Source: Terrimonas ginsenosidimutans
GTDB lineage: Bacteria > Bacteroidota > Bacteroidia > Chitinophagales > Chitinophagaceae
Direction: 5' to 3'
Assembly (NCBI RefSeq): GCF_022012415.1
Contig: NZ_JAKLTR010000004.1
Location: 1-64,000 of the forward strand
DNA: 64,000 bases
The notes below the pieces were generated by a model, which had not been told where the DNA came from, ran no database searches, and saw nothing but the letters and a program-made list of their open reading frames with translations. Each line of letters opens with the position of its first letter. Position 1 is the stretch's first letter. Both the position numbers and the translations under genes were made by a program. Positions 27,510 to 36,624 of the stretch are shown piece after piece.

Positions 27510-28346
27510 ATGAAGCTAACCCTTGGGTTTTCCCCTTGTCCGAACGATACCTTTATTTTTGACGCACTGGTAAATAAAAAGATAGATACTGAAGGGCTGG
27601 AATTCGAAACTTCCCTGGAAGATGTTGAGACCCTCAATCAATGGGCATTGCAAGGCAAACTGGATATCACCAAACTCAGTTTTCCTGCTTTCTTTCAATC
27701 GCTTGACGAATACATCCTGCTTAACTCAGGTAGTGCGCTTGGAAAGGGAGTCGGCCCGCTCCTGATCACAAACGATGATCCGGCGGTTTACGAAAACGGA
27801 ATTGGAGATGCGTCGATTGCGCTCCCCGGTGTCAACACCACCGCTCACCTGCTGTTCAGCTTCGCTTACCCTGAAGCCACCAATAAAAAGTTCATGATCT
27901 TTTCTGAGATTGAACAGGCTGTTGTGAATAAAGAAAGCGCGCTGGGGGTGATCATTCATGAAAACCGCTTTACTTACCAGGATAAAGGACTGAAAAAAGT
28001 AAAAGATCTCGGTGAATACTGGGAAGAAAAAATGAAAGCGCCGATCCCGCTTGGAGGAATTGCGATCAGCCAGTCAGTAAAAAGAGGAGTAGCCCAGAAA
28101 GTTGATGAGCTGATCCGCAAGAGCCTTGACTATGCATTTGCAAACTATCCTGAAGTGACGGATTATGTGAAAGCGCATTCCCAGGCAATGAGTGAAGATG
28201 TAATGAGACAGCATATTGATCTTTATGTCAACAATTATTCACTGGCGCTTGGGGAAGAAGGGAAGAAAGCGATCGCAACACTGGCTGATGTATTCAATAA
28301 GATCAATCCGGGAAAAATGGAGGAAGAGGCTGAACTCTTTTTGTAG
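27510..28346 (+). CDS. mqnD: 1,4-dihydroxy-6-naphthoate synthase
   Basis: 278 residues. Converts cyclic dehypoxanthine futalosine to 1,4-dihydroxy-6-naphthoate in the futalosine pathway. Family signature FSPCPNDTFIFDALVNKK right at the N-terminus, TKLSFPAF, and GVIIHENRFTYQDKGL. The periplasmic-binding-protein-like fold has no signal peptide here. The ATG at 27510 (MKLTLGFSPCP) matches the family; an in-frame ATG at 27456 would add 18 unusual residues. 104 nt after mqnB on the same strand; ends at a strong bidirectional terminator. Confidence 0.93.
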   Translation: MKLTLGFSPCPNDTFIFDALVNKKIDTEGLEFETSLEDVETLNQWALQGKLDITKLSFPAFFQSLDEYILLNSGSALGKGVGPLLITNDDPAVYENGIGDASIALPGVNTTAHLLFSFAYPEATNKKFMIFSEIEQAVVNKESALGVIIHENRFTYQDKGLKKVKDLGEYWEEKMKAPIPLGGIAISQSVKRGVAQKVDELIRKSLDYAFANYPEVTDYVKAHSQAMSEDVMRQHIDLYVNNYSLALGEEGKKAIATLADVFNKINPGKMEEEAELFL

Positions 28347-28364
28347 TCATCCTGAATCATTTTG

Positions 28365-28410
28365 ATAAAGTCAAATGGCCCCGGAGTGATCCGGGGCCAT
28401 TTGACTTTAT
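28365..28410. terminator. Strong bidirectional terminator, mqnD / photolyase
   Basis: Perfect 21-bp stem (28365-28385 with 28390-28410), loop GTGA, filling most of the gap between convergent genes. The T-rich tracts are modest, so it may act as much by mRNA 3'-end protection as by termination. Confidence 0.8.
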
Positions 28411-28426
28411 ATTCCGACATTTCTTC

Positions 28427-29734
28427 TTACTTATTCAACGCAGCTTTGTATGCCTTAAGGCATCTTTCCCTGGCGAATTCATGTTCAACGATTGGCCGCG
28501 GGTAAGTCAGTTCTTCAAACTCAGGCACCCATTTTTTTACATAAGTAAGATCCGCATCAAACTTTTTCGTTTGTATATACGGATTAAAGATCCTGAAATA
28601 GGGTGCTGCATCGCAGCCCGTTCCGGCGGCCCATTGCCAGTTCCCATTGTTTGCCGAAAGATCATAATCCAGTAATTTTTCTCCAAAATAAGCTTCACCC
28701 CACCTCCAGTCGATCAGCAGGTGCTTTGTAAGAAATGAAGCGGTGATCATGCGGACGCGATTGTGCATAAAACCGGTGTCATTCAATTCACGCATACCGG
28801 CGTCAACAATTGGGTATCCTGTTTCTCCACTACACCAGGCCCGGAACTCTTCTTCGTTATTCCGCCATTTGATCTTATCATATTCAGGTCTGAAAGAATG
28901 CTGTACCACGCGTGGGAAATGCCAGAGAATAGTTTGAAAAAAATCTCTCCAGATCAGCTCTCCAAGAAATGTTTCATTAAGCGCACCTGCTTCACGGGCC
29001 AATTCCCTTACACTGATAGTTCCAAATCTCAGGTGCACGCCGAGATGGGTTGTTCCTCCTTCAATACCGGGAAAGTCCCGCTGGCCCTTGTAATCTTTAA
29101 CTGTTGCCGGTTTCCATTTCACGGACGGGAACGGTTTGCTTACGGCGGTGAAATTCATGTCGGCCAAAGACGGGATATTCTTAGATGCCTGTTGAAAGAG
29201 ATTCCTGTAATACTTTTTACAGGGGTATGATCTCAGGTAAAAGTCGTTCAGAAGCGCTTTCCATTTTCTTGCGTACGGGGTATATACGGTATAGGGTGTG
29301 CCATCGTCCTTTATCACTTCGTTACGTTCGAATATAACCTGATCTTTATAGCTATGGAAAGATGCGCCTGCCTCTTTGAGCAGAACCGCGATCTTTTGAT
29401 CCCGTTCACGTGCATAAGGCTCATAATCGCCATTGGTGAATACTTTTTCTACCTTATACTCTTTCAACAGCTCTTTAAAAACATCTTCCGGGGTGCCGTA
29501 TCGCACATCGAGGGTGGAGCCTTTCTTCTCCAGCTGCCCCTGCATATGCAGCAATGCTTCTCTGATAAATTCAACGCGCCGGTCTGCGCGATCTTCCAGT
29601 CCGTCCAGGATATTCTTATCAAAAATAAATACCGGCACAACAGGGTTGGCATCTTTCAGTGCATGGTAGAGAGCGGCGTTGTCATCCAGCCGCAGATCGC
29701 GTCTGAACCAGCAAATATTTACGGGCGATTTCAT
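28427..29734 (-). CDS. phr: Deoxyribodipyrimidine photolyase (class I)
   Basis: 435 residues. Light-driven FAD enzyme repairing pyrimidine dimers. N-terminal antenna-domain start WFRRDLRLDDNAAL. The C-terminal FAD domain carries the class I signature: TGYPIVDAGMRELNDTGFMHNRVRM, FLTKHLLIDWRWGEAYF, and ANNGNWQWAAGTGCDAAPYFRIFNP. Length is normal. The antenna cofactor type is not readable. 15 nt after the class IV aminotransferase gene, suggesting one transcript; PabC-type activity feeds folate, a common antenna cofactor, which is an attractive but unproven link. Confidence 0.95.
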   Translation of the reverse strand: MKSPVNICWFRRDLRLDDNAALYHALKDANPVVPVFIFDKNILDGLEDRADRRVEFIREALLHMQGQLEKKGSTLDVRYGTPEDVFKELLKEYKVEKVFTNGDYEPYARERDQKIAVLLKEAGASFHSYKDQVIFERNEVIKDDGTPYTVYTPYARKWKALLNDFYLRSYPCKKYYRNLFQQASKNIPSLADMNFTAVSKPFPSVKWKPATVKDYKGQRDFPGIEGGTTHLGVHLRFGTISVRELAREAGALNETFLGELIWRDFFQTILWHFPRVVQHSFRPEYDKIKWRNNEEEFRAWCSGETGYPIVDAGMRELNDTGFMHNRVRMITASFLTKHLLIDWRWGEAYFGEKLLDYDLSANNGNWQWAAGTGCDAAPYFRIFNPYIQTKKFDADLTYVKKWVPEFEELTYPRPIVEHEFARERCLKAYKAALNK

Positions 29735-29749
29735 AAAGCCAATGTAGAA

Positions 29750-30589
29750 TTAGGACCAGAGCGTTTCAATAAACTGATGGTATAAGGAACGCGTCTTGTT
29801 ATTTTTAAGTATTTTATTTTCAAAGCGGCCAACCCATCGTATGCCATTCATTGCGTTTGTAAGAAACATCTCCTCAGCGCCGGCTGCATCATTTACAAAC
29901 ACGGCCCGTTCTTCCACGGCAAAGCCGGATTCCCGCATTTTGTCGATCAGGTATCGCCTCATAACACCTTCGACACCTCCCTGACCGATGGCAGGGGTAA
30001 TGATCTCGTCACCATCTACAAGAAATAAATTGGCAATAGAGGCATCGGCAATAGCACCATCTGTATTTAAAAGCAGGCAGTCGTTCCATTGCTGTTGTTT
30101 GGCAAAACGGGCAGCCATGGTATAGGGCAAATAGTTCGCCGATTTTAGCCTGGAAAAGAGATCCATGCTTTTTCTCGCATGAGGAAAAACCCCTACCACA
30201 AGGCCGTTTTCGTTGAGCTGATTATAGGAGGGATTACCCGGCCATGATTCGATCAGACAGTGAATCCGGTCGCGGTCATATTCGTAAATCCCCCCATTGC
30301 CACGGGAAACTGACAAACGGATTCTTGCTAGATCAGTGCAATTATTCTTATTGCAAACGGATATAATGTCAGTTTTGAGCTTTTCCGGCGTAAACAAGGC
30401 GGGTGGGGAAAACTCCAGCAATTGCATTGAACTAAAAAGGCGGTTCATGTGAAGGTCAAATAGTGGCATTTGGCCTTTCACCATTTTGATGGTCTCAAAA
30501 AGACCGTCGCCGTAGCGATAACTTTTGTCATCTGCAGACAGGACGGGTTCTCCGCTTTTTAGAATCTTTCCATCGAAGCAAATATGCAT
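29750..30589 (-). CDS. Class IV aminotransferase, probable aminodeoxychorismate lyase
   Basis: 279-residue PLP enzyme of fold type IV. SYRYGDGLFETIK near residue 30 and the PLP lysine K149 in RLKSANYLPYTM fit PabC/BCAT-type enzymes. The motif after the lysine reads DGAIADASIANLF, where D182 replaces the usual Glu that contacts the PLP ring nitrogen. Most likely 4-amino-4-deoxychorismate lyase (p-aminobenzoate for folate); a branched-chain or D-amino acid aminotransferase cannot be excluded. Directly upstream of phr. Confidence 0.75.
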   Translation of the reverse strand: MHICFDGKILKSGEPVLSADDKSYRYGDGLFETIKMVKGQMPLFDLHMNRLFSSMQLLEFSPPALFTPEKLKTDIISVCNKNNCTDLARIRLSVSRGNGGIYEYDRDRIHCLIESWPGNPSYNQLNENGLVVGVFPHARKSMDLFSRLKSANYLPYTMAARFAKQQQWNDCLLLNTDGAIADASIANLFLVDGDEIITPAIGQGGVEGVMRRYLIDKMRESGFAVEERAVFVNDAAGAEEMFLTNAMNGIRWVGRFENKILKNNKTRSLYHQFIETLWS

Positions 30590-30750
30590 AATGTTGATAA
30601 TGATCGTAAAGTACGGAAAATTTGATGGCGGATGGCGGGCCTGATCCGAAATGGGCTGCAGGCGGCTCCAGCCCCAACCAGGTGGTCTGGTGACCTTATT
30701 CTATCCGGCTAAACCCGGCCATCGAATATGGGTACCCTGGCTAACGAAAA

Positions 30751-30771
30751 AGCCGCTCCGGGGGAGCGGCT
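30751..30771 (-). terminator. Terminator of the RR1 gene
   Basis: 9-bp GC-rich stem (AGCCGCTCC/GGAGCGGCT) followed on the minus strand by TTTTTCGTT. It lies 23 nt past the stop of the 30794 response regulator. Confidence 0.75.
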
Positions 30772-30793
30772 GGAACCTAAGCAAGTAGTTTTT

Positions 30794-31468
30794 TTAGTTT
30801 TGCTCAACCAAACCGGCTTTCACGGCGTACATGACGAGTCCCGCCATCGACTTTGTGCCAGTTTTGGTTTTGAGCTTATCGCGAATAGCCTCCACAGTAC
30901 GGGGGCTGAGATCTACAATATCCGCGATTTCTTTTGTGCTTTTTTCATCGCACATCAGTTTAAGGATTGTAATTTCTTTATCAGTCAGCTGAACATCCTG
31001 GGGCATAGACGATTCTGCAGTACGCTTGGTCCGCAGGCCACTCAGCAATGCTTTGTTAGTCAGGTCATTAAAGAAGAAATCCTGTTCAAAAACAGTCTTG
31101 ATAGCATCATAGATCATTTCAGAACCAGACTCTTTGGTCAGGTAGGAGTTTGCTCCGATCTCCATCATGCGTGAGATCACTGAGTGATCATTGTGCATGG
31201 AGAGCATAATTACTTTCACACCCGGATAGAGTTTTTTGATCTCAGGGAGCGTGGTCAGGCCGTCCATGATCGGCATTTGTATATCCAGCAAAACAACATC
31301 GGGCTGGATATGTCGGAGAAGGTTGAGCAGTTGCATCCCATTTTCTGCTTCCGCTACCATTTGTATATCCTTACGGCTGGACAGTGAAGTCTTGACACCG
31401 GTACGGAATAGCGCGTGGTCATCTGCAATGGCAACTTTAATAACAGAGTTAGTCTCGTGATTTTTCAT
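30794..31468 (-). CDS. NarL/FixJ-type response regulator (RR1)
   Basis: 224 residues. Receiver domain with acidic pair D16-D17, phospho-acceptor D62 in VLLDIQMP, and the conserved Lys in YLTKES; then a LuxR-type helix-turn-helix (LTDKEITILKLMCDEKSTKEIAD...SPRTVEAIRDKL). Transcription factor controlled by phosphorylation. No kinase is adjacent. Closest match in the window is the regulator at 38065-38721 (same FFFNDL/FYFNEL..NKA.L linker), with homologous upstream noncoding DNA. Monocistronic: terminator directly downstream. Confidence 0.92.
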   Translation of the reverse strand: MKNHETNSVIKVAIADDHALFRTGVKTSLSSRKDIQMVAEAENGMQLLNLLRHIQPDVVLLDIQMPIMDGLTTLPEIKKLYPGVKVIMLSMHNDHSVISRMMEIGANSYLTKESGSEMIYDAIKTVFEQDFFFNDLTNKALLSGLRTKRTAESSMPQDVQLTDKEITILKLMCDEKSTKEIADIVDLSPRTVEAIRDKLKTKTGTKSMAGLVMYAVKAGLVEQN

Positions 31469-31695
31469 GGGTTTGATATTGGTATTAAAAAGTCGGACTT
31501 ATGTATTAATTCCGATGCAAGATGAAAAATTCCGGTTACATATACCATAGTAAAACTACTTGATTTGGTATTTGTGGAAAGTACCGCTACTACTTGAGTG
31601 TGAATTTATACGATAGGTGGATCGTTTATTTACGATAGATGGCAATAGAGCTTTTTCTACCCGTACCGTATTTACCATAATTTTTAAATCAGGGG

Positions 31696-31860
31696 ATAGT
31701 GCTCTTGTTAACATTGCGTTGTGGATATATTTTTGTTTCAGAAAGTTGATCGCTAAGGATGACTCGTTTATCCTTCTCTATCCAATGTCCAAACCGTCCA
31801 GAAAGTTATTTCCAATCCTTTGATAAAACCAGACGACACTCTCCCGGCCATCAACTTTCT
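31696..31860. repeat. Noncoding block shared with 39008-39190
   Basis: Shares TGCTCTTGTT, GTGGATATA, AAGTTGAT, TATCCAAT, AAACCGTCCA, ATTTCCA and ATCAACTT, in the same order, with the block upstream of RR2. The other copy has about 20 extra bases between TATCCAAT and AAACCGTCCA. Orientation relative to the downstream regulator is the same. It could be a shared operator region, a 5' leader or an RNA gene. Confidence 0.7.
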
Positions 31861-31995
31861 ATTTTTTTTGATACAGTCCCGTTTTGGATCCGTTCAAAAT
31901 GAAAAACATGGCTTGATCAAAAACCATTGAACATTAAACTTGATTCCTGGTTCGACCCTATTTATTAAACGCTTTTTCTTTCATAACAGTAACGT

Positions 31996-32026
31996 AAGGG
32001 ACCTCTCCGAAAGGAGGGGTTTCCTT
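31996..32026 (+). terminator. Plus-strand terminator-like hairpin without a plus-strand gene
   Basis: Stem ACCTCTCC/GGAGGGGT with GAAA loop, extended by AAGGG/CCTT pairing across a two-base bulge, then CCTTTTTG on the plus strand. On the minus strand there is no T-run, so it does not look like the end of the 32079 gene. It would fit the 3' end of a plus-strand transcript from the 31469-31995 region. Confidence 0.45.
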
Positions 32027-32078
32027 TTTGTACTCGGAAGAACACGAATGCCCCGAAGGAACTTAAAGCGCCGCATTC

Positions 32079-34496
32079 CTACTCTACCACCCGGATAAGT
32101 TGACGCCCGCTAACAACTCCTTTGCTATTTATCCCTTCAAGAACTAAAGTAAACACTCCCGTAAGGTCGTTGGTGTAAAATGAAATGGTTGCTTCGCCAT
32201 TTTCATCGGTAATAGTTTGCGGGGACCAATAGATCGTACTGAGCTTTTCAGGATCCGGAGGATTGAATTCGGCATAATCTGCTATATAGAACTCTTTCGC
32301 ATAATAGCGACCTTTCAATTTATGCAGTAACTCCGCTGCGCCGCCATACGCGTTTCTGCCAGGGCAATGGTACACAACGGTGTTCCCCCGATAATGGTAC
32401 AAACCTCCTTCAACAGCCGGCGTTCCATTTCTATGGTTGCCACAGTTCAGAATATTGTTCATGCATACATAATCAGAACAAGTCTTACTGGTAAACGTCC
32501 CCTGATCTCCCCACCGATCCTGATTTTTGACCGATGATTTTACAACAACGGCTGTTAAGGTCTGCACTTTATTCAGCGTTTCCTCATCCGCAGGCATTAC
32601 GGCTTTCGCTCCTTCGGAAGCGGGATAGAATAAACCAGCCAACTCCTTGTTCAATGAATCTTTTTCATGATTGAACTCGATCGTAAAGTCCTCTTTATTC
32701 TTTTCATTGATGATCACATTAAGATGCTGGTCAGGTAAAAGTGCCGTCATTTCCGGAGCAAATGCAAAATATCCGGACGAATCTGTTGTCATAATGGGTA
32801 GCCCGGTACCTCCAAAAGCAGTGACAGCTACAGGCTTTTTTAGTTTCTTATTATTCAGATTTTTAACCCGTCCGGAAATACTCAGGTCCCTTTCCCAGTT
32901 CACTGCATTTACAGTGTTATGCTGCAAAGGTTGATTATAGCGGGTCCAGCAGCGGGTGAGCAGTAGCATTTCGAGATCTTCCTTCGAGCCGATGCTGTAT
33001 CCGGCAATCCGGGGAATTAACCCCATTGTTTCATATTCCCGGAAATAGAAGTACGGTACAATATCCTGGAAGCGCGTCGTGTCAACTCTTCTCGTGAGAG
33101 CTGTGCTTATGGAGAAACTGCCTGGCAGTGGCATACCACTACCATCCTCCATTTTTATCTTAAGCTGTACTTTTGATCTGCGGTGATAGACCTGTGAATC
33201 TGTTTTGATCCGGGCAGCACTGATCGAGTCATATCCTTTAAAAAATGTTCTTTCGGCCAATGGCTGCAATTCAGAATCGAATACGGTAAAAGTGGCAAGT
33301 CCTGCAGGCAAACTATCGAGTGGAACGCGCAACAATGCTGTTGACCCGTTCAACTGTAAAGGAGAAAAATTATACCCCTGGCGATAGTCATGAACCAGTA
33401 AAAAAAATTTGTTACCAACATTTTTGCTTTGAAGCTTTACGACGAGCGTGTCATTGGTTACTGCCCTGTCTATATTAAGCACGACCCCTTTGCTTTTCAC
33501 AGGAGGAATTCCAGCGGAAATCAACTTTTTATTGCTCCCTTCCAGCGATATTGAATAAATGCCTTTTGAATCCGGCGTGATCTGTATCAACCCCAAGCCT
33601 GCGGCTGCGGATAACTGCGCGACAGGGACGCCGTTCTTCAGCAACTGTCCTTTTACAGCAACAGCTTTCCCAGAGCGATCGATCACTTCAAAGGAGGTCC
33701 GGGTGGGTAAACCATCAATCCAGTCGCCGCTCTCAGGATACCATCTGAAAGATATCTGACTATCTAAAAATGATAAGGGAATACTGGATGCCAGCAATGC
33801 TTTTTCCTTTTTTACGGTCACTTTCATATCCATCTTACGGACAAGGGAATCAGATTGCACTGACACCGGCACTTCTCCGAAAGGGGTTACGATCATCTGT
33901 CCGGCCTTCATCAGCCTGTCATCTCCAAACACTTCGTAGTTAAAAGAGGCACCTGTTGCATTGAACATCTGTTTATTGGTTACCTGCGCCAAAAACCTGA
34001 TGGAATCAGTAAACTTATAATCTTTCAGTTCAACGCGAAATGGATCACCACCTGCGTATCTGATGGAGATCTGCTGCTGAAAAACCTGAGGATTTCTTTC
34101 TTTGTTAACAGCATTTGTATAGGCAACCAGGTTATAGTCGCCAGCAGGGAAACTATCCGGAATAAAAATATTTCCAGCGGCCAGTCCCTGCATCATCACA
34201 AAATCTCCTGTGCCTACCACTTCATGCGTAATACGGTGGCTGAGTAAAACATGCAGTGTATGATATTCACTTAGTGCGAGGTTAGCGCGTAATAAATAAG
34301 CAGTGAACCAAATATTTTCGTTGGAGGTGTATACCGACTTATCAGTATGAAGATATAGTTGCGAGGAAGATGCGAACAGGGAGTCACGAACGATAAACTG
34401 CCTGATAATCACTTCATCCTCGCCTCCTTGTTGTGCCTGAGATGAAATAGAGAATGAGAGTAAGAACAATGCAATACTAAAAATGCTACGAGCCAT
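32079..34496 (-). CDS. Secreted MG2-domain protein with cysteine-rich insert
   Basis: 805 residues from the ATG at 34496 (MARSIFSIALFLLSFSISSQAQ, a signal peptide). N-terminal MG2/macroglobulin-like segment: LYLHTDKSVYTSNENIWFTAYLL. More Ig-like strands follow, and near the C-terminus an alpha-2-macroglobulin-like strand (ENGEATISFYTNDLTGVFTLVLEGI). Similar Bacteroidota proteins often carry a TonB-plug-like domain late in the chain; here that stretch has four cysteines (TCSDYVCMNNILNCGNH and YHCPGR). Periplasmic or outer-membrane associated; exact function unknown. Confidence 0.75.
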   Translation of the reverse strand: MARSIFSIALFLLSFSISSQAQQGGEDEVIIRQFIVRDSLFASSSQLYLHTDKSVYTSNENIWFTAYLLRANLALSEYHTLHVLLSHRITHEVVGTGDFVMMQGLAAGNIFIPDSFPAGDYNLVAYTNAVNKERNPQVFQQQISIRYAGGDPFRVELKDYKFTDSIRFLAQVTNKQMFNATGASFNYEVFGDDRLMKAGQMIVTPFGEVPVSVQSDSLVRKMDMKVTVKKEKALLASSIPLSFLDSQISFRWYPESGDWIDGLPTRTSFEVIDRSGKAVAVKGQLLKNGVPVAQLSAAAGLGLIQITPDSKGIYSISLEGSNKKLISAGIPPVKSKGVVLNIDRAVTNDTLVVKLQSKNVGNKFFLLVHDYRQGYNFSPLQLNGSTALLRVPLDSLPAGLATFTVFDSELQPLAERTFFKGYDSISAARIKTDSQVYHRRSKVQLKIKMEDGSGMPLPGSFSISTALTRRVDTTRFQDIVPYFYFREYETMGLIPRIAGYSIGSKEDLEMLLLTRCWTRYNQPLQHNTVNAVNWERDLSISGRVKNLNNKKLKKPVAVTAFGGTGLPIMTTDSSGYFAFAPEMTALLPDQHLNVIINEKNKEDFTIEFNHEKDSLNKELAGLFYPASEGAKAVMPADEETLNKVQTLTAVVVKSSVKNQDRWGDQGTFTSKTCSDYVCMNNILNCGNHRNGTPAVEGGLYHYRGNTVVYHCPGRNAYGGAAELLHKLKGRYYAKEFYIADYAEFNPPDPEKLSTIYWSPQTITDENGEATISFYTNDLTGVFTLVLEGINSKGVVSGRQLIRVVE

Positions 34497-34663
34497 TTGC
34501 GAATATATAGATAACAAAGCAAATCTGTCTGCCGGTTTCTGGCTGGGCGGGGTCGGTCATCTAACAGGGCGGCAGGATCCCAACCTGGCATTTCCATTCC
34601 TTTTATCCGCAAACAGGCGGAGGTATGATTAAGATAAATGGAGAAATACATTTGTTTATGTTT

Positions 34664-34849
34664 TTAATAATCGCGCTGTCTTCTTTTCCAGGAAAATTTT
34701 AGAAACAGATAAATAAGCATACAGATAATAAATATTGCCAACCCGCAGATCATGGCTGCGTTCAGGTCGGGATATTTAAGGTAAACAATTATTGCAGCGA
34801 GGCTGGCAGTGTTTAACATCACGAGCAGGTCTTTCAATCTAAGTCTCAT
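34664..34849 (-). CDS. Small membrane protein, unknown
   Basis: 61 residues: a basic start (MRLRLKDLLVML), two hydrophobic helices (about 7-24 and 30-50) with a short turn, and a basic tail KFSWKRRQRDY. Positive-inside pattern and codon use suggest a real gene, but it is short and unrecognised. Alone between the MG2 gene and the signalling cassette. Confidence 0.45.
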   Translation of the reverse strand: MRLRLKDLLVMLNTASLAAIIVYLKYPDLNAAMICGLAIFIICMLIYLFLKFSWKRRQRDY

Positions 34850-35145
34850 AAGTACTGTTTTTTAGTAATGACGGCTTGTAAGCTATGTAAGATGAAAGCT
34901 GAACCATTGGGAAATAAAACAGAAGAAAATGTTTTTTCCTGCTTGTGCTTCATAAATAATCTTAAAGGATCATTCCTAATTTCTCTCATTCTTCTTCTAA
35001 AATCAGAATTAAGTGTTTTCAATTATCCATAACAAAGGGTAACATTTAAAATCAAAAATTATCCGGTAATCCTCGGGAAAAAAACGTTTTCTTTTTGTTT
35101 TTTTCCCGACTTAAAAAGTCAAATCAATACTATTTTAGAGATGTT

Positions 35146-35859
35146 ATGGAGAAAATATACTTACACTGGAAGGTTTGCTTTTTTACAGAAGCGATATTGG
35201 TCATGCTGCTTTTAGTAGCGTTGTGGGTTTCTTTTAAGAACAGGAAGACTCATGAGGAGTTGAAGTTTTTCCCGGTTTATATCGCATTTCTGCTGATAGT
35301 ATTTATATCTCTTTATGCAAACATCTACTCAGAAAAGGTTTGGAACTATTCTATTAACACCTTTAATTTTCACCATTACATAGACTACACCTCAACGATT
35401 ATAGAGCTTTTTGTATTTGCTCATTTCTTTATACACGTCATATCGAGTAAAAAAATGCGCCAGTTCATTATTTTAATATCGATCATTTTCACGATTTACT
35501 ATTTGATAGAACTGATTCATGACAAAAGGTTCGTCAGGAGTATTTCAAAAACAACTCAATCGAGAGTATACACTATAGAGTCGATAATATTGTTAGTCCC
35601 TTGTATCGGATACTTTTATGAATTATTCAAGAAACCTCCAATACTAAATCTTAAACAAGAACCTAGTTTCTGGATAGTTTCGGGATTATCTTTTTTCATT
35701 ACAAGTACTCTCCCTTATTCTCTGATAGAGAATTACCTTAGAAAAAGTCATCTATACCTTATGACTACTCTTTATTCTGTTTTCTATATTTTTTACATCA
35801 TACTGCTTTTAATGATAATCAGAGCATACATATGTCTTCCGAAAAAATCAATATCATAA
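35146..35859 (+). CDS. Seven-helix membrane protein, putative sensor (cassette 1)
   Basis: 237 residues; about seven hydrophobic helices (roughly 9-28, 40-60, 80-98, 104-121, 140-158, 172-190, 205-227) with short loops. No family recognised. The ATG at 35146 (MEKIYLHWKV) is preferred over an in-frame TTG at 35095. It overlaps the following histidine kinase gene by 28 nt, so translation is coupled. The DNA is visibly more AT-rich than housekeeping genes nearby. A similarly built protein precedes the second kinase at 39615. Inference: it is the sensing subunit for the adjacent kinase, which has no sensor domain of its own. Confidence 0.75.
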   Translation: MEKIYLHWKVCFFTEAILVMLLLVALWVSFKNRKTHEELKFFPVYIAFLLIVFISLYANIYSEKVWNYSINTFNFHHYIDYTSTIIELFVFAHFFIHVISSKKMRQFIILISIIFTIYYLIELIHDKRFVRSISKTTQSRVYTIESIILLVPCIGYFYELFKKPPILNLKQEPSFWIVSGLSFFITSTLPYSLIENYLRKSHLYLMTTLYSVFYIFYIILLLMIIRAYICLPKKSIS

Positions 35860-36623
35860 TATTTGTTACCATAACGACAGTACTAATCCTTCTTTTGGGG
35901 TTCATTTTAATCCTGGTAATCTATTTATACCAACAAAGAAAGCTTATTCATACCCAATCTATAACTGAGTTAGAGCTAAGTCACGAAAAAAGTCTCACCA
36001 CTACTCAATTAGAAATTCAAGAAAATTTATTCAGACATATATCTCAAGAAATTCACGATAACGTTGGGCTTACATTGTCTTTGGTCAAGCTTCGCTTAAA
36101 TACTTTGGACTTCTCTCAGATGAGTGTTATGAAAGAACAAGTCTTCTCTTCCGTTAATCTACTTGGAGAGTCAATCGAGAATTTGCGTGATATCTCACGA
36201 AGTCTGAACGCTGACATAATAAATAATTACGGTTTAATACAGGCTATTCATAAAGAAATTACACGCATAGAAGAATTGAGTAATATTAATATAACCCTTG
36301 CGATTGACGGTGAACCTATATATATGGATTCCCAAAAAGAACTAATAATATTTAGAATTATTCAAGAGTCTTGTAACAATATCCTAAAGCACTCTGGCGC
36401 TAAATCAGCTTCCGTCAATCTTAAATATACGAAGCAAGAATTAGTATTATCAATCCAAGATGGAGGTAAAGGTTTTTCGATGAGTGATTTCTCAGAAAAA
36501 AACTATTCGTCAGGAGCTGGTATCAGAAACATGACTGCTCGGAGTAAAATGATCAGAGCAACAATGCTAGTTTCAAGCGCGCCTTCTAAAGGAACAACAT
36601 TAAAATTCACTATTCCGATTTAA
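35832..36623 (+). CDS. HisKA_3-type sensor histidine kinase (cassette 1)
   Basis: 263 residues. One N-terminal membrane helix (about 7-33), a short coiled linker, a HisKA_3 dimerisation domain with phospho-acceptor H75 in ISQEIHDNVG, and an ATPase domain with N-box QESCNNILKHSG and G-box DGGKGF. Lacks any extracytoplasmic or PAS sensor domain, so it needs a partner; the overlapping 7TM gene is the obvious one. AT-rich. The response regulator starts 1 nt after its stop. Confidence 0.93.
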   Translation: MSSEKINIIIFVTITTVLILLLGFILILVIYLYQQRKLIHTQSITELELSHEKSLTTTQLEIQENLFRHISQEIHDNVGLTLSLVKLRLNTLDFSQMSVMKEQVFSSVNLLGESIENLRDISRSLNADIINNYGLIQAIHKEITRIEELSNINITLAIDGEPIYMDSQKELIIFRIIQESCNNILKHSGAKSASVNLKYTKQELVLSIQDGGKGFSMSDFSEKNYSSGAGIRNMTARSKMIRATMLVSSAPSKGTTLKFTIPI

Positions 36624-36624
36624 C

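Larger units (their letters stand above)
31469..32078. other. 610-nt intergenic region upstream of RR1
   Basis: Contains a block (31696-31860) homologous to DNA upstream of RR2, repeated CAGAAAGTT words (31739 and 31799) with an inverted AACTTTCT at 31853, and a plus-strand terminator-like hairpin at 31996-32026. No coding sequence is convincing. The length is unusual for a single regulator's promoter region. Confidence 0.6.

Noticed and set aside
31617-31823. 68-codon plus-strand frame upstream of RR1
   Set aside because: It overlaps the noncoding block shared with the RR2 upstream region, but the matching stretch there is not open in the same frame. Composition is not protein-like.
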